Positions 31,300 through 40,376 of a DNA stretch of 64,000 nt are shown in pieces. The stretch's first letter is position 1. The number at the start of each line of letters is the position of its first letter. This DNA comes from a virus, in the IMG/VR virus record IMGVR_UViG_3300007735_000786, positions 1-64,000 of that record, one strand, 5' to 3'. The notes under the pieces were generated by a model. The model did no database searches. It was not told the DNA's origin and saw only the letters and a program-made list of their open reading frames with translations. The position numbers and the translations under genes were made by a program.

Positions 31300-33489
31300 C
31301 TACGCGCTCTCAAGAGCAGCAACTTTGGCCTCAAGGGTTTCGATGCGCTCCATTGCTTCCTGCAGCGCCTTGACTGCCTTCATGTAAAGCACCGAGTAGT
31401 TGACGCTCTTGGTGACGGTGCCAAGGTCGTTACCTTCAGTGTCGCGGTCAGGTGATTCATTAACTAAACCAGGGGACACAAGTTCGACTTCTTGTGCGAC
31501 AAGACCGATTTGGGTGTGGGTGTTGTAACCAGTTTCTTCTTTAAAGTTGTATCTGCGAACTTGCAGAGCTTTAATGTCAACCCACTGAGAAGAAGCATCA
31601 ACAATGTTTTCTTTTAACTTTTGGTCAGAAATTGCTCCATAGGAGTTGTTTGTGTTCTTTAAGTCGCCGTCACCTTCAATGTACGCCTCACCAGCGTTGC
31701 CGCCAATAATTGCAGTTTGCGAATTATTGCCAACGTTTCTATAACACTCAAGTAAGCCTTGGCTACCTGTTCTGTTAATTGAAAAACCAAACGAAGCGGC
31801 ACCTGGAGCAGATGTCGTGCCGGTGGAAATTCGACCATCATTATGAATCCTCATCCGCTCCACCGGACCCGTAACTGGACTTTGATTATCCGGCGTAGTG
31901 GAGAACACTAAACGCCCCGGCATGTCATTAGCGCCGGGGGTGCCGTCTACTTGTGCTGAGATTGCGGCTGCAGCTACAAATTCAGTGCCATCTGATCCTT
32001 GGAAACTGATTTCGCCAACTTCATCTTGACTTTGGACAGCTGTAATTCCGCCGATAGAATTGGAGCGATGTTTTGCAAAAATTGTAACGGGACCATTTGT
32101 ATTGCTTGCACCATAGATCTGCGCCGTCATCCGTTGGTCCGTATTATTGGCACCTTCTGCTTGAACCAAGGCGGAAATAGTAGTGTTAAAGAAAGTGGCA
32201 CGCGCACTAGACGTGCCCACTAAGAGCCTGCCGGAGCTGTCGATGCGGGCGCGTTCGGTATCTGACGTATAAAAAGTAATAGGAAGAAAAGAGCCTGATC
32301 CAGTCTTGCTGGAACTCAAACGTACATCCGTAGTTCCAATTACCGCTAAGTCAAAAGCTTGATAATCACTTGCGTTTGGATCGGAATTATTAATACCATT
32401 AATTGCGGCAATGTTTCCCGTGCCGTTTGGGTACAGGAAGAATCGAGTATTACCGTTTGTTGTTGAGTTTTGAATTGCAAATCTTGAGCTTTGCGTTCCA
32501 CTCATGTTTGCTAGCAAACGAGGAATTGATCCGCTAATTTGTATATTTCCGTTTACATCCAATGCCTGCGCAGGGCTCGTAGTGCCAATCCCTACGTTGC
32601 CTCCCCTTGGTTGCAAATGCAGACCATACGGAGCCGCTAGGTTATTATCCGATGCTTGTATATATGCACCATAATTACCAGTGGCTGTGTGCAGTCCAAT
32701 GTTGACCTCGTTGCTAAGGGATTGATCTTTTAACTGCAGTAGTGAATTTGCAGTTGTGCCACTTGATGGAGGCTCAGCGGCAGTTCCTGTAACTGAGAGT
32801 TTAACTTCAGGCGAACTAGTCCCTATGCCTACAAGCCCTTCCGTGCTGATTGTCATCCGCTCAGCTTGCGCTCCACTTGAGTTAGCGCCTTGCGTATAGA
32901 ACTTCAGACCGCCGTAGTTACCGCCAGCGCGGCAAGCTCTGATCTCAGAAAACGGACTACTGAAATTAAATACAAGACCATTAACGGCGTAAGAAGAGAC
33001 TCCTCCGCTAAATACACCACCACCGGGAGTAACAATTCCGTATGAGTCAATTAGGAGCCGCTGAGACCCACCAGTGCTGATGGCTAATTGGTCTGCGCCG
33101 GGGCTGTAGATGCCGGTATTTGAGTCCGATAGTATCGCTAAGGATGGAAGTGCGGCTGTACCACTAGCAATAATGCCAGATGTGATGGTGGCAGTAGTTC
33201 CCGTCAAGGAAGTAAAGTTACCGGTTGTAGTAGAGACCGTAGTACCTGTTATTGTTACGCCTGAAATCTGTGTAGTAAATACACCTGATGCAAAGTTTGC
33301 AGTTGTACCAGTTACAGTAAGACCTGAAACAGTTGTGCCACCTCGGATAATATTGCCTGATATGGTACCAGTAACAGTAATATTTCCTGTGAAGGTTGGA
33401 TTCTGTACTAAGCCGGAGACAGGAACACTTTTATCTACACCACCATCAGTAAAGGTGATTGTATCAATTTTGATAGTACCGTAAGGCAT
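31300..33489 (-). CDS. Tail fibre with S74 self-cleaving chaperone
   Basis: 729 residues. N-terminal Gly/Thr/Ser-rich repeats (residues 1-110) resemble those of the neighbouring fibre. The middle has many LLVGT and IGTSSP beta turns as in phage fibres with cyanobacterial relatives. The end (from about 605) has SDQKLKENI and a C-terminal coiled coil, the peptidase S74 domain that folds the trimer and then cuts itself off. It should sit at the virion tip and contact the host surface. Confidence 0.85.
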   Translation of the reverse strand: MPYGTIKIDTITFTDGGVDKSVPVSGLVQNPTFTGNITVTGTISGNIIRGGTTVSGLTVTGTTANFASGVFTTQISGVTITGTTVSTTTGNFTSLTGTTATITSGIIASGTAALPSLAILSDSNTGIYSPGADQLAISTGGSQRLLIDSYGIVTPGGGVFSGGVSSYAVNGLVFNFSSPFSEIRACRAGGNYGGLKFYTQGANSSGAQAERMTISTEGLVGIGTSSPEVKLSVTGTAAEPPSSGTTANSLLQLKDQSLSNEVNIGLHTATGNYGAYIQASDNNLAAPYGLHLQPRGGNVGIGTTSPAQALDVNGNIQISGSIPRLLANMSGTQSSRFAIQNSTTNGNTRFFLYPNGTGNIAAINGINNSDPNASDYQAFDLAVIGTTDVRLSSSKTGSGSFLPITFYTSDTERARIDSSGRLLVGTSSARATFFNTTISALVQAEGANNTDQRMTAQIYGASNTNGPVTIFAKHRSNSIGGITAVQSQDEVGEISFQGSDGTEFVAAAAISAQVDGTPGANDMPGRLVFSTTPDNQSPVTGPVERMRIHNDGRISTGTTSAPGAASFGFSINRTGSQGLLECYRNVGNNSQTAIIGGNAGEAYIEGDGDLKNTNNSYGAISDQKLKENIVDASSQWVDIKALQVRRYNFKEETGYNTHTQIGLVAQEVELVSPGLVNESPDRDTEGNDLGTVTKSVNYSVLYMKAVKALQEAMERIETLEAKVAALESA

Positions 33490-33528
33490 TGTTTTGTTAG
33501 TCGGTTTTTCTTATTTTAACCGGAAAAC

Positions 33529-36426
33529 TTAAGGCAGGATGATTAATGGGCCTTGAATAACAAAACCAGCAGTGCTGCCTGATACAACACCAGAACAAAT
33601 CAAAGCGGGAGAAGCGCCTGATGCTGTGGTTACATGAAGAGTATTACCAGTCATGGTTGTAAATAAGCCAATATTACCAGTTACTGTGGCACCAGAAACT
33701 CTTGTAGTAAATACACCAGACGTAAAGTTTGCAGTAGTACCAGTAGTTGTAGTTCCTGTTAAGGAGGTAAAGTTACCTGTTGTAGCAGCAACTGTAGTAC
33801 CTGTAAATGTGGTTCCGGATAATGTTCCTGTAACGGTAACGCCAGAAGCAAATACACCAGAACCTAAAACATTAAGATTACCTGATACAGTTAAACTGTT
33901 TTGAACAACATGTCCACTAGTCACAAGTGTTCCAAAAGTTCCACTGGTTGCACTTATCTGGTTACCGGTTATTGTAGTGCCAGAGAGTTGTGTGCTAAAT
34001 ACACCTGATACAAAATTAACAGTAATACCTGTAACTGTAGTACCTGTTAAAGAAGTAAATGTTCCAGTGGGTGCAGCAACTGTTGTACCTGTTATTGTTA
34101 CACCTGAAATCTGTGTACTAAACACACCTGATACAAAGTTTGCAGTAGTACCAGTAGTTGTGGTTCCTGTTAACGTAGTAAAATCACCAGTGCTTGCCGT
34201 TAGTGTACTTCCTGTAAGGTAAGTAAATGTACCTGTTGTAGCTAAAACAGTATTACCTGTTAGGTAAGAAAACGTACCGGTAGTAGCTGTAACATTAGTA
34301 CCTGTTATTGTTACACCTGAAATCTGTGTACTAAACACACCTGATACAAAGTTTGCAGTTGTACCAGTAGTAGTGGTTCCTGTTAGAGAGGTAAAGTTAC
34401 CGGTTGTTGCAATGACAGTAGCACCTGTTATTGTTACACCTGAAATCTGTGTACTAAACACACCTGATACAAAGTTTGCAGTTGTACCAGTAGTAGTGGT
34501 TCCTGTTAAGGAGGTAAAGTTACCTGTTGTAGCAGTTATTGTTGCGCCTGTAAGAGATACAAAAGTACCAGTTGTAGCTGCAACTGTGGTTCCGGTTATT
34601 GTTGCGCCAGAAATGCTTGTAGTAAATACACCGCTAACACCAGTGATATTTGTAAATTGCCCAGTATCACCCGTGATAGTGCTACCACTTACAGAAGAAG
34701 TAAAAACAGCGGATACATAATTACCAGATGTAAAATTTGATGTTGTTCCCGTAATAGTTGTTCCGCTTAATGTGCCGGTTACTGTGACACCAGAAGCAAA
34801 ACTACCTGAACCAAGGATATTAAGATTTCCTGATACAGTCAGATTATTTTGAACGGTGTGCCCACTGGCAATTAAAGTTCCAAATGTTCCTGTTGTAGCT
34901 GATACATTTGTACCTGTTATTGTAATTCCACTAACGGTACCTGTAACACTGATGCCTGAACTAAAGAAACCTGAGCCTAATGTAGAGGTATCTCCCGAGA
35001 AAACTAAACCACCTGAATAACTTAAGTTGACAGCATTTATAGTAGTAAAATTACCAGTATCTGCAATAAATGTCGTACCTGTAAGGTTTACAAAAGCACC
35101 AGACGTGCCTTGTACAATGTTGCCTGTAATTGTCGCACCAGAAAGACTGGTAGTAAATACTGCAGCAATACCGGTTACATGCGTAAAAGAACCTGTGTCT
35201 CCTGTAACAAGCGTTCCAGATACTTTTGTTGTAAATGTTCCGGTAGCTCCTGTAACAGAAGAGAACGCTGCTACGTCACCAGTGACAATTGCACCTGAAA
35301 CTTTAGTTGTAAAATTACCTGAAACTCCATTAACTATTGAAAATAAACCAGATGTTCCAGTGATAGTTACGCCTGAAATGTTACTTGTGAATACTCCAGA
35401 AACACCTGAGACAAAAGTAGCTGCAACTGTATTGCCTGTTACAAGTAAGCCTGATACACGATCTGTAAACGTACCCGATACACCTGTTAGTTGTGTAACA
35501 TTTCCTGTATCTCCAATGATAGATGCCCCTGATAAAACTTGTGTAAAAACACCTGAAACACCTGTAACATTACCAAACGAACTATTATTCCCTGTAATTG
35601 TTGCACCAGATAACCTGGTTGTAAATACACCAGATACTCCAGTGATATTACTCACTAAAGCAGTATCTCCTGTAATCGTTGCACCTGAAAGTTGACTAGT
35701 AAAAACACCTGAAACACCAGTAACTGTACTAAATTTAGCTGTAGTTCCGGTTACCGTAGTGCCAGATAATGTTCCTGTGACTTGTACGCCGGAGGCAAAT
35801 TGGGCAAGTCCAGTAACTGTTAGACCACTTGCTACGGAGAGATTTCCGGTTACGGCTAAAATAGGTATATTTAAAGTTTGAAAAGTACCTGTTGTAGCTT
35901 CTACTGTTGTTCCTGTAATTGTTGTTCCGCTTAAATTAATAAATGTCCCCGAGGTTGCAAGAAGCTGCCCACCTGTTATTGTTGTTCCTGAAAGATTTTG
36001 AAATCTTCCACTTGTAAATAAACTAGATGTTCCCGTAGTTGTTGTAGTTGTAGCAGTAACGGCATTTACAAAAGTACCTTGTAAATATGTACCTGTTACT
36101 GTTGTTCCACTTATAACACCACTAACAGTAGCATCATTTTGTACTAGGAGTCCACTAACGGTAGTTAAACCAGAAGACGTAATTGTAGAAAAAGTACTAG
36201 TACCGTTTACAGAAAGATTTCCAGTGACTGTAATATTTCCACTAAAAGTAGCACCACTAGTGGAAGGATAGTAATCATCAAGATAATCTTTAAACTGTGT
36301 AAATGTAATTTTTTTATTACGTAGCGTTGGGTCCACTTCAAAAACGTGGACAAGCGTTAGCAAGTCTTCGTCGTCAATTTGGTTTCCGTCAATAGATGGA
36401 AACTCACTTATTCTACGGTTTGCCAC
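33529..36426 (-). CDS. Repeat-rich tail fibre protein
   Basis: 965 residues. A unique N-terminal domain (1-75, with RRISEFPSIDGNQIDDEDLL, a virion-attachment type motif) is followed by about 30 degenerate repeats of 25-41 residues built on GVFTTQISGVTITGTT and TGTFTSLTG. At the DNA level some units are nearly identical, for example at 34088, 34301 and 34424. Long Thr/Gly/Ser/Val repeats should form a beta-helical shaft. The C-terminus is short, so the tip may be supplied by the 31300 fibre. Confidence 0.75.
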   Translation of the reverse strand: MANRRISEFPSIDGNQIDDEDLLTLVHVFEVDPTLRNKKITFTQFKDYLDDYYPSTSGATFSGNITVTGNLSVNGTSTFSTITSSGLTTVSGLLVQNDATVSGVISGTTVTGTYLQGTFVNAVTATTTTTTGTSSLFTSGRFQNLSGTTITGGQLLATSGTFINLSGTTITGTTVEATTGTFQTLNIPILAVTGNLSVASGLTVTGLAQFASGVQVTGTLSGTTVTGTTAKFSTVTGVSGVFTSQLSGATITGDTALVSNITGVSGVFTTRLSGATITGNNSSFGNVTGVSGVFTQVLSGASIIGDTGNVTQLTGVSGTFTDRVSGLLVTGNTVAATFVSGVSGVFTSNISGVTITGTSGLFSIVNGVSGNFTTKVSGAIVTGDVAAFSSVTGATGTFTTKVSGTLVTGDTGSFTHVTGIAAVFTTSLSGATITGNIVQGTSGAFVNLTGTTFIADTGNFTTINAVNLSYSGGLVFSGDTSTLGSGFFSSGISVTGTVSGITITGTNVSATTGTFGTLIASGHTVQNNLTVSGNLNILGSGSFASGVTVTGTLSGTTITGTTSNFTSGNYVSAVFTSSVSGSTITGDTGQFTNITGVSGVFTTSISGATITGTTVAATTGTFVSLTGATITATTGNFTSLTGTTTTGTTANFVSGVFSTQISGVTITGATVIATTGNFTSLTGTTTTGTTANFVSGVFSTQISGVTITGTNVTATTGTFSYLTGNTVLATTGTFTYLTGSTLTASTGDFTTLTGTTTTGTTANFVSGVFSTQISGVTITGTTVAAPTGTFTSLTGTTVTGITVNFVSGVFSTQLSGTTITGNQISATSGTFGTLVTSGHVVQNSLTVSGNLNVLGSGVFASGVTVTGTLSGTTFTGTTVAATTGNFTSLTGTTTTGTTANFTSGVFTTRVSGATVTGNIGLFTTMTGNTLHVTTASGASPALICSGVVSGSTAGFVIQGPLIILP
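34088..34520. repeat. Near-identical repeat units in the fibre gene
   Basis: Units that begin CCTGTTATTG at 34088, 34301 and 34424 share more than 60 bases almost without change. The last two are 123 bases apart. A related unit at about 33247 lies in the other fibre gene. Such repeats can recombine and change fibre length. Confidence 0.7.
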
Positions 36427-36471
36427 CTACTTCTCAATATATGTTCTTACTTTAATTATAAAGCGTTTTCC

Positions 36472-36783
36472 TTACTTTACTCTGATTTCTATTCGAGGTA
36501 AAACATTTGTGCCATAGTTCCAAATCTGTTGTATTCCTGTTACAATTCCACAAGCTACAGCAAATAACAAAAGTAATTCTGCAACAGTCCAGTTGCGACG
36601 CACATAAACAACCCTTGGGCCTTGTTGTGTTTGTACTGTTTGCTGTTGAATTCCTTGTTGAATTCCCTGTTGTATTGCCATCTCCATGGCACGAGCTTTC
36701 ATTTCTGCAAGTTGTGCAGGGGAGATTGATCCCTCTGGTATCTGTGGGACTGAAGGTTGGCTAGGCGGAATCTGTTCTTCCAT
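36472..36783 (-). CDS. Membrane-anchored Gln-rich protein
   Basis: 103 residues: Pro/Gln-rich start, a Q-repeat (QQGIQQGIQQQTVQTQQ), a basic RRN, then one membrane span (AELLLLFAVACGIVTGI). Topology suggests a small inner-membrane protein. Similar short Q-rich membrane proteins lie near tail genes in cyanophages; role unknown. Confidence 0.5.
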   Translation of the reverse strand: MEEQIPPSQPSVPQIPEGSISPAQLAEMKARAMEMAIQQGIQQGIQQQTVQTQQGPRVVYVRRNWTVAELLLLFAVACGIVTGIQQIWNYGTNVLPRIEIRVK

Positions 36784-36836
36784 AATGGTTGTTTTATCTT
36801 TAAAAACGTTAGCATGTTCTCGACCTATTTGTCGTT
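36784..36836. promoter_or_regulatory. Divergent promoter region
   Basis: 53 bases between the minus-strand membrane protein and the plus-strand helix-turn-helix gene must serve both. No clear -35/-10 pair is seen by eye. Confidence 0.25.
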
Positions 36837-37271
36837 ATGTACACCGGAATCCCTAAAGGACTACAGGATATTGTTGCTGAACTCAAAGGCATCAAGCATA
36901 TACTGGCCTCAATGTGGCACAGTCGCTACCAAGAAGGCGAGACGGATCAGTTAAATCCTGAAGCATATACTGACGAATACATTTCTACCGAAGAATGTGG
37001 TAGACGTCTAGGTATATCAGACCAGACAGTGAGGAATTGGATTTCTATCGGTAAAAACAACCCAAGTAAAGGCTGGGTAGAAGGTCTTCATTACGTCAAC
37101 GCATCTCCTAATCCTGGTAAAAAAGCACTTCTTCGTATCCCCTGGAACACCTTGGTTCGTTCTTTTGCTAAAAACAAGAAGGTAGATCAGGCAGATTTAC
37201 GTGACAATCTTCCTTCTATGTATTGCACAACCACAGCTGAAAAGGTTATGGAAAATGGCGCACCGCTTTAA
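36837..37271 (+). CDS. Helix-turn-helix regulator or excisionase-like
   Basis: 144 residues. DEYISTEECGRRLGISDQTVRNWISIG is a MerR/excisionase-type winged helix motif. The rest has a basic C-terminal part. It may control the switch between phases, or help the integrase. First of a five-gene plus-strand operon with tight overlaps. Excisionase is a suggestion, not shown. Confidence 0.6.
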   Translation: MYTGIPKGLQDIVAELKGIKHILASMWHSRYQEGETDQLNPEAYTDEYISTEECGRRLGISDQTVRNWISIGKNNPSKGWVEGLHYVNASPNPGKKALLRIPWNTLVRSFAKNKKVDQADLRDNLPSMYCTTTAEKVMENGAPL

Positions 37272-37713
37272 AAATGTAGATATTGCAGCGGTCACTCTTG
37301 ACAATGTCAATGATGTGCTTCCAGAATCCCTTTTCTTACAGTTGGAATTTTTTCTTCCGCCTGAAGGTTCTTTTGATGACGGTTGCTTACAAAGATACCT
37401 GACAATCTTAAAACAATATGAAGAAGAGGATGAGAATTCTCACATGACGTTAGCAAATCGTTTACGTCTTGCGTTCCAAGAACCTACACCAGCTACGATA
37501 TGCGGTAAATTCCCACAAGCAGAACTTCCCTTGAAAAGACGGCTGCGTTGTGTAGCGGAGTATTTGATTCGTTCAGGTGAATTAGATAAGGTTAAAGACG
37601 AAAACGGAAAACTTGTAAAGAAACGTGGCATCTTAGGTAAGATGGTAGTGCTGTACAGACCTACTGGTAAGCTGCTAGAGTCTTTAGTACGTCAAGGGTT
37701 AATAGAAAAATGA
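37255..37713 (+). CDS. Hypothetical protein
   Basis: 152 residues from the ATG at 37255, with a helical RLRLAFQEP and a possible winged-helix end (RLRCVAEYLIRSGELDKVK...LLESLVRQGLIEK). DNA binding is plausible. It overlaps the previous gene by 17 bases and the next by 4 (ATGA). Confidence 0.5.
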   Translation: MAHRFKNVDIAAVTLDNVNDVLPESLFLQLEFFLPPEGSFDDGCLQRYLTILKQYEEEDENSHMTLANRLRLAFQEPTPATICGKFPQAELPLKRRLRCVAEYLIRSGELDKVKDENGKLVKKRGILGKMVVLYRPTGKLLESLVRQGLIEK

Positions 37714-38096
37714 ACCGCAGAGAAAATTTAATCGCTTCTGTTATCGGTCCGGAGTTGGATGAAACAAAAGCTAAGATGCTCGACGCAACACTTAAGTTGA
37801 TTCTTGGTGATATGGGAGAACAATATTGTAAACACTGGGAGCTTTCTGGTCCAGGTGTAATGGTATTTCAACCAGAACACAAAGATCGCACAATGTTCTA
37901 TTGGTTACTTTCTGAAATACATAAGGCACAAGAGAAGTCTGAAAGAGAAAATAACGGAGATCTAGCAGAAACATTTAGACGTATTCTTGAGTCTGCGCAA
38001 AAAATAAACCCAGTAGAAAATGCTGGTTATGTGATTAATGACAATGAGGGCATTCGCTATTTTCAAATAGACTATAACAAAACAGCCGAGTCTTAA
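37710..38096 (+). CDS. Hypothetical protein
   Basis: 128 residues, acidic, helical, with no recognised motif. It sits in the operon between a DNA-binding-type protein and the Dam-like gene and is coupled on both sides (ATGA before, TAATG after). Confidence 0.45.
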   Translation: MNRRENLIASVIGPELDETKAKMLDATLKLILGDMGEQYCKHWELSGPGVMVFQPEHKDRTMFYWLLSEIHKAQEKSERENNGDLAETFRRILESAQKINPVENAGYVINDNEGIRYFQIDYNKTAES

Positions 38097-38683
38097 TGGG
38101 AATACAGAATATACATAGTCACACTGAAGACCGGGAATTCATTACCAACCAAGATCTTGTTACCGCAGCACATGGTTTGCTTGGAGGAATTGACCTTGAT
38201 CCCGCAAGTTCTGAGTTTGCAAACACTCATGTATGTGCAGATGAAATTTATACACCATCAGACGACGGTTTAAACTGTCAGCCATGGTACGGAAAGGTAT
38301 ATCTTTTTCCTCCAGCGGGGGCATACTTTTGGGATAAAAAACGTCAACGTTGGAAGATGACTAGAACATCTTCTCCATCTTTAATGTCATCTCATGCCGT
38401 TTGGTTTAATCGTCTTTATAAGGAGTGGTTGGCAGGAGAAGTTACAGAAGGTTTGTTCTTTACTAATGTCCCAGATATGATTCGGTATGATCCAAGGATC
38501 TTTAAGTTCCCTTTGTGTATCTTAAAGACACCGCCAACACTTCTAAAAAGAACCAGTGAGGGTCTCGCTAAACACAAGACGTGTACTTCTTTGATTGTTT
38601 ACCTGCCGCCAAAGAATGACACAGCAGACTTTATAGAAAAATTCATTAGTATTTATGAAGAGAAGGGGCACATCCTAAGTTGA
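38096..38683 (+). CDS. Dam-like protein with changed catalytic motif
   Basis: 195 residues. GGIDLDPASSEFANT, TPSDDGLNCQPWYGKVYLF-PP and the AVWFNRLYKEWLAGEV...GLFFTNVPDM region follow the order of the phage Dam N6-adenine methyltransferase family. However, the NPPY/DPPY box is FPPAG, so the Asn/Asp and the aromatic residue that hold the target base are missing. The SAM-site DPA is kept. It may be inactive, use another target, or be a conserved cyanophage variant with its own role. Confidence 0.6.
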   Translation: MGIQNIHSHTEDREFITNQDLVTAAHGLLGGIDLDPASSEFANTHVCADEIYTPSDDGLNCQPWYGKVYLFPPAGAYFWDKKRQRWKMTRTSSPSLMSSHAVWFNRLYKEWLAGEVTEGLFFTNVPDMIRYDPRIFKFPLCILKTPPTLLKRTSEGLAKHKTCTSLIVYLPPKNDTADFIEKFISIYEEKGHILS

Positions 38684-38716
38684 TCCTGTAAGCTAGTCCA
38701 GGACCTACCAACGAGT

Positions 38717-39304
38717 ATGAGCATTTTAGCTGACTGGGAAATTAAAAAACTTGCGGAAGAAGAACAGATGATCGAACCTTTTGCTGACCATCTTGTCAGC
38801 AAAGAACATAAACGCAAAATTCTCAGCTATGGCCTTGGTTCCTATGGTTATGATATTCGGTTATCACCTGAACAGTGTTTGATTTTTGGTAATGTTCAAT
38901 CAGGTGATTGTGATCCAAAAAACTTTGATCCTGAAATCCTTAGGCCCACTGAACTACTTAAAGATAAACGCGGTGAATATTTCTTGTTGCCACCCTATGG
39001 TTATTGCTTAGGTGTAGCAATGGAGCGATTGAAACTACCTCGTGACATTACTGTTGTAGCTGTAGGCAAGTCAACCTATGCACGTTCAGGGATAATGGTA
39101 AACATAACTCCTGCAGAAGCAATGTGGGAAGGTTATTTAACATTGGAGATTAATAATTGCACTCCTTTGTTTAATCGTATTTATGCTAATGAAGGTATTA
39201 CGCAATTACTTTTTTATCGTGGTAATCCTTGCGAAGTAAGTTACCAAGACAGGAAAGGTAAGTACCAAGATCAACCACCAGAGATTGTTTTTTCTCATGT
39301 TTAA
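38717..39304 (+). CDS. dcd: dCTP deaminase
   Basis: 195 residues. GKSTYARSGIMVNITP and EGYLTLEINNC match the Dcd/dUTPase fold and the catalytic Glu; YGYDIRLS and the C-terminal Gln-rich end fit the trimer. It deaminates dCTP to dUTP, feeding dTTP synthesis for phage DNA. A short hairpin TCCTG/CAGGA lies just upstream. Its stop overlaps the end of the minus-strand gene by 4 bases. Confidence 0.85.
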   Translation: MSILADWEIKKLAEEEQMIEPFADHLVSKEHKRKILSYGLGSYGYDIRLSPEQCLIFGNVQSGDCDPKNFDPEILRPTELLKDKRGEYFLLPPYGYCLGVAMERLKLPRDITVVAVGKSTYARSGIMVNITPAEAMWEGYLTLEINNCTPLFNRIYANEGITQLLFYRGNPCEVSYQDRKGKYQDQPPEIVFSHV

Positions 39305-39735
39305 TAACTATAGGATCTACCTGAGAAGGACTTAGGTTTATCAGCGTAGTTACTACCACCACCACCATAACCATCTCCCATACTTGGTAGTTCAACTCCT
39401 TCAATTGACGCGGCACCCCTAGGAGTTTTTCCGCGAATTGCTGGTTCCGCAATGGCAGTACGTTTTTTGTATTCGCCAGCAGTCTTTGCTGCTTGCATGA
39501 ATTTAAAAAGGCGTTCTTGTGCGTCTTGCTGTGAGTTATCAATTTGTCTGTAACCTGTTCTTTCCGGGGAATAGGCAAAATCTCGCGCAACGTCTGAAAA
39601 TAAATCCCGCTCTTCTGGATCTAAACGACGTAGATCGACATCCCTAGCTTGTTCTGGTCGTAAATCGGTTACTTCAACACCTGAGGATCCAGTGTCCTTT
39701 AGTGGATCGTAAGTAGGATCATAAAAACTTGCCAT
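39301..39735 (-). CDS. Probable small virion protein
   Basis: 144 residues from the ATG at 39735; Tyr, Pro and Gly-rich ends (GDGYGGGGSNYADKP) and a charged helix in the middle. Frame open from 39771. It fits the many small Gly/Tyr-rich minor virion proteins of this module. Not recognised further. Confidence 0.45.
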   Translation of the reverse strand: MASFYDPTYDPLKDTGSSGVEVTDLRPEQARDVDLRRLDPEERDLFSDVARDFAYSPERTGYRQIDNSQQDAQERLFKFMQAAKTAGEYKKRTAIAEPAIRGKTPRGAASIEGVELPSMGDGYGGGGSNYADKPKSFSGRSYSY

Positions 39736-39776
39736 AGTAATATTGTAAGAGGAGATAATCAAGCTTTTCAAATATT

Positions 39777-40121
39777 ATGCATAACAATGCAGCTGGTTTT
39801 TTAGACGGGTTTATGGATGAGGTAATGTGTCGTTGTATTGACGAAGATGACTTTGGTCAACCACTAGCCAATCAAAATAACGATGTTCCTTTACAGGATA
39901 TGTACAACCGTGGCTTGGTAGCACCAATGCAAGGACTTGAACGTAATCCTTTACACATTGAAGGAATGAAACGGCCTGGTGTATCGGGACTCATTCCTTC
40001 CATGGAGGAGGGTGTAGCAATGGGTGCATCACCTAAGCCACATGCCTTGGTACTAGAGCTACCTGAGGCTGATGATGAAATGAAAATACAATCTGCTAAA
40101 CGTCGTGGCTTAATGCGTTAA
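39777..40121 (+). CDS. Hypothetical protein
   Basis: 114 residues with Asp/Glu-rich start and Met/Pro-rich middle. No motif recognised. Head-to-head with the 39301 gene; the short gap must hold promoters for both. Confidence 0.45.
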   Translation: MHNNAAGFLDGFMDEVMCRCIDEDDFGQPLANQNNDVPLQDMYNRGLVAPMQGLERNPLHIEGMKRPGVSGLIPSMEEGVAMGASPKPHALVLELPEADDEMKIQSAKRRGLMR

Positions 40122-40148
40122 GCTGACATTTGAATTACCTTTTGGTTT

Positions 40149-40376
40149 GTGAATCTAGATCTTGTTGACCATCCTCCGCACTACACGGCGAGTGATAGGG
40201 TTGAGTGCATTGAAGCACTAGAGGCACAACTAAATACAGATGAATATCGTGGCTACTTACGTGGCTGCTGTATCAAATATCTTTGGCGCTGTATGCTCAA
40301 AGGTAAACCTTTAGAAGATCTTAAGAAATGTCAGTGGTACCTTGACAGGTTGATTGACACCTTTCAGAACGGCTGA
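40149..40376 (+). CDS. DUF3310 family protein
   Basis: 75 residues from a GTG. VDHPPHYT, VECIEALEA, GYLRGCCIKYLWR and DLKKCQWYLDRL are the ordered motifs of DUF3310, common in phages and sometimes named as nucleotide kinase-like without proof. The KYLWR helix end is well kept. It converges with the NblA-like gene, overlapping its end by 13 bases. Confidence 0.75.
   Translation: MNLDLVDHPPHYTASDRVECIEALEAQLNTDEYRGYLRGCCIKYLWRCMLKGKPLEDLKKCQWYLDRLIDTFQNG

Noticed and set aside
34373-35695. Long plus-strand open frames inside the fibre gene
   Set aside because: They are Val/Pro/Thr-rich shadows of the Thr/Gly/Ser-rich repeats on the minus strand, have no ribosome-binding sites, and mirror the repeat period of the true gene.
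33529-36426. CRISPR-like repeat spacing in the fibre gene
   Set aside because: Repeats are coding, of varying length and not separated by unique spacers; no cas genes are near.
31300-36426. Diversity-generating retroelement
   Set aside because: No reverse transcriptase or template repeat was found in the window.
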